5,528 nucleotides of DNA from the NCBI GenBank assembly GCA_015657395.1, contig JADLKI010000017.1, forward strand, positions 3,058 to 8,585. Direction: 5' to 3'. The notes below the pieces were generated by a model, which searched no databases, was not told the DNA's origin, and saw nothing but the letters and a program-made list of their open reading frames with translations. Shown in pieces: positions 1-5,528 of this stretch (positions are counted from its first letter, which is position 1; each line of letters starts with the position of its first letter). Origin of the DNA: Spirochaetales bacterium (GTDB taxonomy: Bacteria > Spirochaetota > Spirochaetia > Treponematales > Rectinemataceae). The position numbers and the translations under genes are program-made.

Positions 1-382
1 TCAAGCTCCGGATTTTTTTGTAGACGATTTTTCTTTCCTTTGAAGCTTTTGTAGGCTTTGTGGGGATGCGGGGCGCATCCCTTTTTGCGGCGCGCTCCAC
101 GAGCATGATGAGCTTTTGAATCGCCTTTTCGCGGTTCATGTTCTGGCTCCGCTCTTCCTGAACATGGGCAACGAGCTCTCCTTCGGTGGTGATTCGGTTT
201 GCGAGTCGTGCCTGCACGAGTTCGACCTCGGACGGGCGCAGGCCTTCAATCGCCGCAATTCTGACACGGGCAGTGACTTTTGTATTGACTTTGTTGACAT
301 TCTGTCCTCCCGGGCCGCTCGATTTCGAAAAATCGATTTCGGCATTGGCGATGATTGAGGCCCTCAGCAATTCGGTATCCAT
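1..382 (-). CDS. arfB: Peptidyl-tRNA hydrolase ArfB (YaeJ), C-terminal end beyond the window
   Basis: ArfB binds ribosomes stalled on truncated mRNA and hydrolyses the peptidyl-tRNA, releasing the nascent chain without a stop codon. About 127 residues are visible from an ATG whose first base is 382. The release-factor catalytic loop SGPGGQNVNK has its GGQ at residues 25-27, almost the same place as in E. coli ArfB. Further on are the family-typical RSQNMNRE segment (about residues 78-85) and a basic stretch containing PTKPTKASKER. In E. coli the basic tail enters the empty mRNA channel. E. coli ArfB is about 140 residues, so only the last part of the tail should be missing. The frame is still open at position 2; the TCA at 1-3, a minus-strand TGA, is out of frame. 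No full-length release-factor codon-recognition domain precedes the GGQ domain, which separates it from PrfA/PrfB. The start has no good Shine-Dalgarno, but no upstream in-frame ATG was found. The gene is divergent from the phosphofructokinase gene. Confidence 0.93.
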   Translation of the reverse strand, partial: MDTELLRASIIANAEIDFSKSSGPGGQNVNKVNTKVTARVRIAAIEGLRPSEVELVQARLANRITTEGELVAHVQEERSQNMNREKAIQKLIMLVERAAKRDAPRIPTKPTKASKERKIVYKKIRSL

Positions 383-495
383 AGTATTGAAGCTTATTCC
401 ATTCTCGCCGGATGTGAAAGCGGGAATTCGACTGTTTTCGTCCTCTGTGCAGACCCGCGTATTTCCTGCTAATCTATGGTTGCCGGGAGGAGAGA
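383..495. other. Divergent intergenic region between arfB and the phosphofructokinase gene
   Basis: These 113 bp must hold promoters for both flanking genes, but I see no convincing one. On the plus strand TGCTAATCT (467-475) looks like a poor extended -10, with only three of six hexamer matches. On the minus strand TTCACA (418-413) is a good -35-like hexamer, but only 14 nt separate it from the AATAAG hexamer that follows. The clear signal is the plus-strand Shine-Dalgarno GGGAGGAG at 485-492, which fixes the phosphofructokinase start at 496. Confidence 0.5.
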
Positions 496-1839
496 ATGCC
501 TGATTTTACGATTGAGACGCTGGGGAAGTGCGCAGTTGAGTCTCCCCTGGGGCTTGCGGGAGATGCGGGCTCCGGGATTCCAGTTTTCGTGCCCGAAGAC
601 CGCTACATCTATTACAATATCCAGCGTGAGTTGGGAGCGCAGGCCGGCAGCCAGCAGCCTCTGACCCGCGATCAGCTGCTCGAAGTCGCCGGGCCGCGCC
701 AGAAGATCTATTTCAGCCCCTCGCATGTCCATGCGGGTATTGTCACCTGCGGAGGCCTCTGCCCGGGGATGAACGATGTGATCCGCTCGATCGTGAGGAG
801 CCTCTGGTATCTGTACGGTGTGCGTCGAATCTCGGGCATTCGGTACGGATATAAGGGGTTTCTGCCCGATTGCGGGCTCGAGGTTGTGCCGCTCGATCCG
901 GATATCGTCGATGACATCCACAAGATAGGCGGGACCATGCTCGGCACCTCGCGCGGCGGCGGCGAGAGGACACCGGAGATCGTCGATACGATTGAACAGC
1001 TCAATCTCAATGTGCTCTTCGCGATTGGAGGCGACGGCACGCAGAAGGGGGCACTCGCCATCGCCGAAGAGATCGGGCGGCGGAAGCTCAAAATCGCGGT
1101 GGTCGGCATACCGAAGACCGTCGATAACGATATCGAGTTCGTCGAAAAGACATTCGGCTTCGACACCGCGGTGGTGAAGGCCTCCGAGGCGGTCGCGGCG
1201 GCGCACATGGAGGCACATTCCCAGATAAACGGCATCGGCCTCGTGAAGCTCATGGGCAGAGACTCGGGCTTCATCGCGGTCCAGACCGTCCTCGCGGTCC
1301 ACGAGGCCAATTTCGTGCTGATTCCCGAAGTGCCCTTCGACCTGGAGGGTCCGCAGGGCTTTCTCTCGATGCTCGAGCGGCGACTCGCCCGCCGGGGGCA
1401 CGCGGTCATCGTCGTCGCGGAGGGGGCCGGGCAGCATTTTTTCAGCCAGGCTGTCTCCTACGATGCTTCGGGCAACAGGAAACTCGGCGATATCGGCCTC
1501 TATCTCAAAGACCAGATTCAGGCGTATTTCAGCGCGAAGCATATGGACATCAATTTGAAATATATCGACCCCAGCTACATGATCCGCTCGGCCATCGCCG
1601 AACCCATCGATTCGATGTACTGCGAGCGGCTTGGCAACAACGCGGTGCATGCCGCGATGGCGGGAAAGACGAAAATGCTCATCGGCCTTGTCAACAACGA
1701 GTTCGTCCACATTCCGATTCGGGCGGCGACGTCGAAGCGCAAGCAGGTCAACCCCGAGGGGAGCCTGTGGCGCGACGCGATCGAGGCGACGCAGCAGCCT
1801 GTGCGGATGGCGGATGCGAAACAGAGAAGCGGGCTCTGA
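496..1839 (+). CDS. pfkA: 6-phosphofructokinase, clade X type, probably ATP-dependent
   Basis: It phosphorylates fructose 6-phosphate to fructose 1,6-bisphosphate in the cytoplasm, the committed step of glycolysis. At 447 residues it is much longer than E. coli PfkA (about 320), because some 80 residues precede the first nucleotide-binding loop. This is typical of the clade shared by spirochaetes, plants and trypanosomatids. Visible motifs are [13 protein letters not shown] (85-97), GGDGTQKGA (178-186), PKTVDND (206-212, catalytic Asp210), MGRDSG (253-258), IPE (276-278) and [10 protein letters not shown] (356-365, sugar-phosphate site). Gly181 is the residue that is Asp in most pyrophosphate-dependent enzymes, which argues for ATP. 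Lys207 is usually seen in pyrophosphate enzymes, but I recall it also in clade X ATP enzymes. The start follows a GGAGG 5 nt upstream. The LUD gene follows 94 nt downstream on the same strand, and no terminator is apparent between them. The donor assignment is less certain than the family. Confidence 0.95.
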   Translation: MPDFTIETLGKCAVESPLGLAGDAGSGIPVFVPEDRYIYYNIQRELGAQAGSQQPLTRDQLLEVAGPRQKIYFSPSHVHAGIVTCGGLCPGMNDVIRSIVRSLWYLYGVRRISGIRYGYKGFLPDCGLEVVPLDPDIVDDIHKIGGTMLGTSRGGGERTPEIVDTIEQLNLNVLFAIGGDGTQKGALAIAEEIGRRKLKIAVVGIPKTVDNDIEFVEKTFGFDTAVVKASEAVAAAHMEAHSQINGIGLVKLMGRDSGFIAVQTVLAVHEANFVLIPEVPFDLEGPQGFLSMLERRLARRGHAVIVVAEGAGQHFFSQAVSYDASGNRKLGDIGLYLKDQIQAYFSAKHMDINLKYIDPSYMIRSAIAEPIDSMYCERLGNNAVHAAMAGKTKMLIGLVNNEFVHIPIRAATSKRKQVNPEGSLWRDAIEATQQPVRMADAKQRSGL

Positions 1840-1860
1840 TCATAGAGCATAACTTTGAAC

Positions 1861-1889
1861 TTGCGCAGACGCGATTTCGCGTGCACAAT
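1861..1889 (+). promoter_or_regulatory. Weak candidate promoter for the LUD gene
   Basis: TTGCGC (1861-1866) and CACAAT (1884-1889) are 17 nt apart. They match the sigma-70 consensus at three and four of six positions and would give a leader of roughly 38 nt. An alternative -35, TTGAAC at 1855-1860, would need a longer spacer. The match is weak, and read-through from the upstream kinase gene is equally possible. Confidence 0.3.
1869..1882. promoter_or_regulatory. Perfect palindrome, possible operator upstream of the LUD gene
   Basis: ACGCGA and TCGCGT are exact reverse complements separated by two bases. The 14-bp palindrome sits inside the spacer of the candidate promoter, a classical place for a repressor site. 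No second copy was noticed elsewhere in the window. Its role as an operator is inferred from position only, and a chance palindrome is possible. Confidence 0.3.
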
Positions 1890-1933
1890 GCAGGTATCTA
1901 TCACCTTTCCGATGTCCGAGGAGGAGAAGCTCA

Positions 1934-2575
1934 ATGAGCGAATTCCATGCCAAGCTGTACGAAGCACGCGGCCAGAAGGTCGTCGCCGCGCTTAAAAAGA
2001 ATGGTTTCGACGCCCTCTATCTGCCCAATGCTTCCCTCGCTGCCGAAAAAGTGCTCGAGTTCATACAGACCGGCGCGAAGGTCGGTTTCGGCGGTTCCGT
2101 CACCGTAAAGTCCATGGACATACAGGAGCGGGCGGCTTCGAAAGGTGCCATAGTACTCGATCACAACAGGCCCGGTCTCAGCGCCGAAGAGAAGACAGAG
2201 GTCCTTCGCGCACAGCTCACCTGCGACGTCTTTGTTTCCAGCTCGAATGCGGTCACGATGGAAGGATATCTGTTCAACGTCGATGGCAACGGCAATCGGG
2301 TCGCGGCGCTCACCTTCGGCCCGAAGAAGAATGTGGTGGTCGCGGGCATCAACAAGGTCGTCACCGACCTCGACGAGGCCTATGAACGGATGAAGGCGTA
2401 TGCAGCCCCCCTCAACAATATCAGGCTCCAGAAACCGAACCCCTGCGTGACCTCGGGATATTGCGCCGACTGTGCCCTTCCCACGCGAATCTGCAGGGTT
2501 TATCACATCCTCAAGCGCAGGCCATCGCTCAGCGATTTTACCGTGATCATTGTCGGGGAAGAGCTCGGCTTCTAA
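1934..2575 (+). CDS. LUD-domain protein (LutC/YkgG-like, DUF162), stand-alone with C-terminal Cys cluster
   Basis: A 213-residue soluble protein that I recognise as a LUD-domain (lactate-utilisation, former DUF162) protein of the short stand-alone type. Family signatures are VGFGGSVTV (50-58) and SSNAVTMEGYLFNVDGNGN (103-121), followed by a Rossmann-like strand GPKKNVVVAG. The C-terminal part carries four cysteines, C171, C177, C180 and C187 (C-x5-C-x2-C-x6-C), a plausible Zn or Fe-S site. I recall similar clusters in anaerobe members of this family. No signal peptide or membrane segment is seen. LutC works with the iron-sulfur proteins LutA and LutB in L-lactate oxidation, but neither is a neighbour here, so a lactate role should not be assumed. 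The start follows AGGAGG (1919-1924) with 9 nt spacing. The gene lies downstream of pfkA in the same direction and is convergent with the metallophosphoesterase gene. The family call is firm; the function is unknown. Confidence 0.85.
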   Translation: MSEFHAKLYEARGQKVVAALKKNGFDALYLPNASLAAEKVLEFIQTGAKVGFGGSVTVKSMDIQERAASKGAIVLDHNRPGLSAEEKTEVLRAQLTCDVFVSSSNAVTMEGYLFNVDGNGNRVAALTFGPKKNVVVAGINKVVTDLDEAYERMKAYAAPLNNIRLQKPNPCVTSGYCADCALPTRICRVYHILKRRPSLSDFTVIIVGEELGF

Positions 2576-2586
2576 ATCGGCCTTTT

Positions 2587-2606
2587 CTGAACCGGGCTGA
2601 ATCGGG
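2587..2606. repeat. Two-copy 10-bp tandem repeat in the convergent intergenic region
   Basis: CTGAACCGGG is followed at once by CTGAATCGGG, one mismatch in ten. It lies in the 73-bp gap between the convergent LUD and metallophosphoesterase genes. A poor stem, GGGGC (2604-2608) with GCCCC (2629-2633), follows it, but no T-run is present on either strand, so I do not call a terminator. Confidence 0.35.
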
Positions 2607-2648
2607 GCTCTGCACGGCCCTCCGCTGTGCCCCTGGGAGCGGCATTCC

Positions 2649-3947
2649 CTAATACTCGATCGTCGCGCTCTGTCGGGCCTCGCCGGTCTCGCTCCTGAAC
2701 GTGAGCGCCAGACGTCCGGGAAGCACATCGACGTCGAGCCAGCCGTAGCCTGCCACCTTCATCCATTGGGAATATGGAGAGCGATAGCTCGGCTCGGGAT
2801 CGGGAATTCCGCCCATCGAGCCTATGATGGCGTAGGTCACGCCATTGTGCGCAAGCAGCTCCTGGTAGTGGTTGTGCCCCGAGATGACGAGATCGACTCC
2901 GTATTTCTCGAAGAGCGGCACGAGGGCGGGGATGTTCTGGTAGTGGTCGTACCAGGGCGTGTCGAACGTGGGATCATCGTAGCCTGATGCATAGAAATAG
3001 CTGTGCGAGACCACGATGAGGGGTCTGCGGGGATCGGCGGCCGCGAGCGTCTTTTCGAGCCATGTCCGCTGTCGCGCGCCGAACATCTCGGTGCCCCAGG
3101 GGAGGTCGACCGCCACAATCGTCGCGGAACCTGCATCGATGCTCCAATAGTAGGGTGAGCCCGAATCGCTCGAGAAGCCTTTTGGATAGAAGGCCTTGCG
3201 GTAGAGATACTGGCCGCCGAAGAGCGCGTCGTGGTTGCCCAGAAGCAGGCGCAGGGGAACAGCCGGAATGAGCGCTTCGAGGTCGGAGAGTGCAAGGTTC
3301 CACTGGGTCGCGCTGTTGCCCGTCTCGACCGTATCGCCGAGCATGAAGAAGGCATCCGGTCTGCGCGCCGCGATCTCTTCCAGAATCTGCGTCCGCGCGG
3401 TCGCATTCGCCGTGTCGGCTCCCCAGTGCGGATCGGAGGAGAACGCAAGGCGCAAGAGTGGCCGGTCGAGCGGAGAGAGGGCGATTGGTGCGGCTTCTTG
3501 GCTTTCGGGGCTTTCGGCGGCGCTGAATGCTGCCTCAGACCGCGCGCCCTGCGCCAGAATGCCCTGCGACGGATTGATGAGGTTGAGCCGCGCGGGCTCC
3601 AGCGAACCCGTCCTCGGAACGACGATGAGGAAGGCCAGAATCGCGATTGAGATCAGCCCCACCAGTATCGAGCCCACAAAGGAAAGCCAGCGCATCACGC
3701 GCATCGCCAGCTTTTTGGCGAGCTTTTCGAGCGGCAGCGCCACAATTGCGAGCGAAATCGGCCCGAGCCCCATAAAGAGCAGCACTTTCAGCGCCAGAAG
3801 CGGGTGCCATACATATACTCCCCGCGCCCCTTCGAGGCTGTAGAAGTATCCGTTTGCAAGAATGGAGAGCACGAGCGCAACAAGCGCCGAGACCAGCACC
3901 GTCCGTCTGGAGGGTTTTTCCCCGGTTTTTTCAATTTCCTGCGTCAT
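2649..3947 (-). CDS. Membrane-anchored metallophosphoesterase (calcineurin-like)
   Basis: A 432-residue protein with an N-terminal membrane part and a C-terminal binuclear metal phosphoesterase domain. Three hydrophobic helices lie near residues 17-38, 50-73 and 87-110. The basic N-terminus and the Lys/Arg-rich loop at about 74-87 suggest N-in, placing the catalytic domain outside the cytoplasm. A flexible Ala/Ser/Pro-rich linker (about 111-162) follows. The metal ligands appear in the usual order: D172-x-H174, GD 204-205, GNHD 237-240, H315 in SHSYFY, and GHNH 357-360. The second acidic position of the GDxxD motif is Glu208. The domain looks complete to its end at residue 432. The substrate cannot be told from sequence; phosphomonoesters, diesters or lipid-linked phosphates are all possible. 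The ATG at 3947 has no Shine-Dalgarno but lies just after an extended -10. GTG at 3899, residue 17, is the nearest alternative, but it would remove the basic N-terminus. The gene is divergent from the nucleotidase gene. Confidence 0.88.
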   Translation of the reverse strand: MTQEIEKTGEKPSRRTVLVSALVALVLSILANGYFYSLEGARGVYVWHPLLALKVLLFMGLGPISLAIVALPLEKLAKKLAMRVMRWLSFVGSILVGLISIAILAFLIVVPRTGSLEPARLNLINPSQGILAQGARSEAAFSAAESPESQEAAPIALSPLDRPLLRLAFSSDPHWGADTANATARTQILEEIAARRPDAFFMLGDTVETGNSATQWNLALSDLEALIPAVPLRLLLGNHDALFGGQYLYRKAFYPKGFSSDSGSPYYWSIDAGSATIVAVDLPWGTEMFGARQRTWLEKTLAAADPRRPLIVVSHSYFYASGYDDPTFDTPWYDHYQNIPALVPLFEKYGVDLVISGHNHYQELLAHNGVTYAIIGSMGGIPDPEPSYRSPYSQWMKVAGYGWLDVDVLPGRLALTFRSETGEARQSATIEY

Positions 3948-3958
3948 AGTTTGACTAT
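3946..3958. repeat. Inverted repeat over the -10 and start codon of the metallophosphoesterase gene
   Basis: ATAGT (3946-3950) and ACTAT (3954-3958) are exact reverse complements around TTG. With one further pair beyond a mismatch (3944 with 3960), the repeat covers most of the -10 hexamer and part of the start codon. A protein bound here would block transcription. The arms are short and chance is possible. Confidence 0.3.
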
Positions 3959-3982
3959 AACAGAAATCTGTTCAGCAGATAA
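3954..3982 (-). promoter_or_regulatory. Extended -10 promoter of the metallophosphoesterase gene, probably giving a leaderless mRNA
   Basis: On the minus strand TG-T-TATAGT (3962 to 3954) is an extended -10 with five of six hexamer matches. The -35 region at the ideal 17-nt spacing is poor (TTATCT, 3982-3977), as is common with extended -10 promoters. Six bases separate the hexamer from the ATG at 3947, so transcription should start on or beside the A of the start codon. No ribosome-binding sequence lies upstream of the ATG. Confidence 0.55.
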
Positions 3983-3989
3983 GCTCGAT

Positions 3990-4004
3990 TCCGGCGAGGC
4001 CGGA
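3990..4004. repeat. Perfect hairpin TCCGGC-GAG-GCCGGA between the divergent promoters
   Basis: Six-base arms at 3990-3995 and 3999-4004 are exact reverse complements around a 3-nt loop. There is no following T-run on either strand, so it is not an intrinsic terminator. It lies just upstream of the -35 region of the minus-strand promoter and about 47 bp upstream of the -35 of the plus-strand promoter, a position suited to a regulator acting on both genes. The function is not shown. Confidence 0.4.
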
Positions 4005-4050
4005 TGGATGTTCTTCATCAAGATTAAACCAAATCGTGTTCTCTTTTTGC

Positions 4051-4079
4051 TTGTGTGCTGCTACAGAGGAGGATATAAT
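4051..4079 (+). promoter_or_regulatory. Sigma-70-type promoter of the 5'-nucleotidase gene
   Basis: TTGTGT (4051-4056) and a consensus TATAAT (4074-4079) are separated by exactly 17 nt. The predicted start near 4086 gives a leader of about 37 nt ending in a strong Shine-Dalgarno. The -35 matches only three of six positions, so moderate strength or help from an activator is possible. Confidence 0.7.
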
Positions 4080-4109
4080 ACTCTTGCTGTAAAAATCACC
4101 AGTTTTGAG

Positions 4110-4117
4110 AAGGAGGT
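4110..4117 (+). promoter_or_regulatory. Strong Shine-Dalgarno for the 5'-nucleotidase gene
   Basis: AAGGAGGT is a near-perfect anti-16S match, 5 nt before the ATG at 4123. It fixes the start and contrasts with the divergent gene, which has no such site. Confidence 0.85.
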
Positions 4118-4122
4118 TTGCG

Positions 4123-5528
4123 ATGTTAAAGAGAGTTGGGAAATTTGCCGTACTTGTGGCGGCGATTTTCACATTGGCGTTCTCCGGCACGCTTTCGGCG
4201 CAGGAGAATCTGCCGGGCAATGTCACACTCACCTTTGCACACACAAACGATACACACGGGCGCATCGTCGAGAGCAGCGATGTCATCGGCTACCCGCGCA
4301 TCTACACGGCGGTGCAGGATCTCAAGGCGAAGAACCCGAACACGCTTCTCATCGATGCCGGCGACACACTCCATGGCCTGCCCGTGGTGAATATCGATAA
4401 GGGAGAAACCGAAGTCAAGCTCATGAATGAGCTTGGGTTTGCCTACATGACCACCGGCAACCACGACTACAACTACGGCTTTGATCGGCTGCTCGAGCTT
4501 TCCAAGATGATGAACTTCAAAGTTTTGGCGGCCAACGTGTACAAAGACGGTCAGAGAGTATTCCAGTCATATGATATCCGCGACATGGGCGGCGTGCGCG
4601 TCGCCTTCTTCGGACTTGCAACTCCGGAGACCGCATACAAGGCCGACCCGAAGGGTCTCGTGGGGGTGACCTTCGGCGATCCGATCGTCGAGGCGAAGCT
4701 CATCGTCGCTGAGCTCGCCGGCAAATACGACGTGCTTGTATGTATTGCGCACATCGGCATCGATGATTCGAGCGATCCCACCACGATCACCCTCGCGAAG
4801 TTCGTGCCGCAGATCGATGTCATCATCGACGGACACAGCCACAGCACCCTTGAAGAGGTGATGAAAAAGAATACTACGAACACCCTCATCGCGAGCACCG
4901 GCGCCTATGGGGCGGGGCTCGGCGTGATCGACGTCGTCGTGGGCCCGGACCGCAAGATTATTTCCAAGACAGCCAGAACCATTACCCCCAAGAATTCTCC
5001 CGACCTGAAGGGAGATCCCCGCATCGCGGCGATCATGAGTGACCTCATCAAGGCCCAGGATGCCGTGCTCTCGCAGGTTGTCGGCAAGACTGCCGTCAAG
5101 CTCGAAGGCACGCGCGAGATCGTCCGCACCCAGCAGAGCAACCTCGGCACGCTCATCGCGAACGGCATGCTCTATGCCACGGGAGCCGACTTCGCGCTGA
5201 TGAACGGCGGCGGCATCCGCGACTCGATTCCTGCCGGCGATATCACCATGAAGCAGATCTATACCGTGGAGCCCTTCGGCAACTATATCCAGACCGGAAA
5301 GATATTGGGCAAAGAGATCGACGCGATCGTCGAGAACGGCGTGGGCAAACTGCCGGCGCCTGACGGCCGCTTCCCGCATTTTGCAAACCTGACCTATACG
5401 CTCGATGTCTCGAAGCCCGCGGGCGACCGAGTTTCGGATATCATGATCGGCGGCGTGCCGGTGGATCCGGACAAGGAATATGTCCTTGCGGCGCTGAACT
5501 TCCAGTTCAATGGCGGCGATGAGTATAC
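4123..5528 (+). CDS. Secreted 5'-nucleotidase / UDP-sugar hydrolase family protein, C-terminal end beyond the window
   Basis: 468 codons are visible and the frame is still open at the right edge. Residues 1-26 form a Sec signal peptide (basic MLKR, hydrophobic core, likely cleavage after LSA at 26), with no lipobox Cys, so the enzyme should be periplasmic or released. The N-terminal metallophosphoesterase domain has THTND-like motif HTNDTHGRI (D43, H45), GDTLHG (D81), GNHDYNYG (N113, H114, D115), AHIG (H210) and DGHSH (236-240). The C-terminal 5'-nucleotidase domain starts near residue 310, with QQSNLG, NGGGIR (361-366), EPFGN (383-387) and, at the very edge, FNGGDEY (462-468), which corresponds to the FxxGGDGY-type substrate-binding segment. 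UshA-like enzymes hydrolyse nucleotides and UDP-sugars to recover nucleoside and phosphate. The precise substrate cannot be read from sequence. UshA-type proteins have about 500-550 residues, so perhaps 30-80 are missing. The gene has its own promoter and Shine-Dalgarno and is divergent from the membrane-bound phosphoesterase gene. Confidence 0.93.
   Translation, partial: MLKRVGKFAVLVAAIFTLAFSGTLSAQENLPGNVTLTFAHTNDTHGRIVESSDVIGYPRIYTAVQDLKAKNPNTLLIDAGDTLHGLPVVNIDKGETEVKLMNELGFAYMTTGNHDYNYGFDRLLELSKMMNFKVLAANVYKDGQRVFQSYDIRDMGGVRVAFFGLATPETAYKADPKGLVGVTFGDPIVEAKLIVAELAGKYDVLVCIAHIGIDDSSDPTTITLAKFVPQIDVIIDGHSHSTLEEVMKKNTTNTLIASTGAYGAGLGVIDVVVGPDRKIISKTARTITPKNSPDLKGDPRIAAIMSDLIKAQDAVLSQVVGKTAVKLEGTREIVRTQQSNLGTLIANGMLYATGADFALMNGGGIRDSIPAGDITMKQIYTVEPFGNYIQTGKILGKEIDAIVENGVGKLPAPDGRFPHFANLTYTLDVSKPAGDRVSDIMIGGVPVDPDKEYVLAALNFQFNGGDEY

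Noticed and set aside
1..3. TCA at the left edge as the stop codon of arfB
   Set aside because: It is out of frame: arfB codons on the minus strand end at position 2, so the gene continues beyond the window.
469..1710. A 413-codon open frame on the minus strand opposite pfkA
   Set aside because: It lies fully antisense to a gene with unmistakable phosphofructokinase motifs, and its composition (many Asp, Arg, His and Glu residues with no recognisable motif) is that of a GC-rich shadow frame.
2604..2633. GGGGC...GCCCC stem as a terminator of the LUD gene
   Set aside because: The stem is interrupted by mismatches and no T-run follows it on either strand.
1931..2728. A 265-codon open frame on the minus strand opposite the LUD gene
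   Set aside because: Antisense to a clear LUD-domain gene, overlaps the end of the metallophosphoesterase gene, and shows no recognisable motif.
3235..3843. Plus-strand open frames opposite the metallophosphoesterase gene
   Set aside because: Arg/Ser-rich shadow translations with no domain, opposite a complete metallophosphoesterase.
3951..3956. TTGACT as a plus-strand -35 for the nucleotidase gene
   Set aside because: No -10 lies at suitable spacing downstream, whereas the TTGTGT/TATAAT pair at 4051-4079 fits well.
3804..4400. A 198-codon plus-strand open frame across the divergent control region
   Set aside because: It runs antisense through the metallophosphoesterase start, across both promoters and out of frame into the nucleotidase gene, so it cannot be coding alongside them.
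4567..5379. A 270-codon open frame on the minus strand opposite the nucleotidase gene
   Set aside because: Antisense to a gene whose signal peptide, promoter, Shine-Dalgarno and motifs are all present.

Overview
The window reads as an ordinary chromosomal stretch of a GC-rich bacterium with a two-membrane envelope. It holds five protein-coding genes, two of them cut by the window edges, and no RNA gene, insertion sequence, CRISPR array or phage gene that I can see. The phosphofructokinase is of the roughly 450-residue 'clade X' type known from spirochaetes, plants and trypanosomatids. Together with the stand-alone LUD protein and the secreted 5'-nucleotidase, it makes a spirochaete-like host my best guess. 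This is an inference from remembered family resemblance, not from a search.

Layout, left to right. (1) Positions 1-382, minus strand: most of arfB, the GGQ-type peptidyl-tRNA hydrolase that rescues stalled ribosomes; its C-terminal end lies outside the window. (2) 496-1839, plus: ATP-type 6-phosphofructokinase, divergent from arfB across 113 bp. (3) 1934-2575, plus: a small LUD-domain protein with a four-cysteine C-terminal cluster, preceded by a perfect palindrome that fills the spacer of a weak candidate promoter. (4) 2649-3947, minus: a metallophosphoesterase with three predicted membrane helices and a predicted extracytoplasmic catalytic domain, convergent with the LUD gene across 73 bp. 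(5) 4123-5528, plus: a secreted 5'-nucleotidase/UDP-sugar hydrolase-family enzyme, cut by the right edge just before its expected C-terminus.

The part most worth a second look is the 175-bp control region (3948-4122) between the two divergent phosphoesterase genes. The nucleotidase has a TATAAT promoter and a strong Shine-Dalgarno sequence. The metallophosphoesterase has an extended -10 element placed so that transcription should begin at or next to its ATG, with no Shine-Dalgarno, so it is probably leaderless. An inverted repeat overlaps that -10 and the start codon, and a separate perfect hairpin lies between the two promoters.

Functionally, the two phosphoesterases could act on organophosphates outside the cytoplasm, while the phosphofructokinase is a core glycolytic enzyme. 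I see no sign that all five genes form one system, and nothing that amounts to a clearly new biological system.
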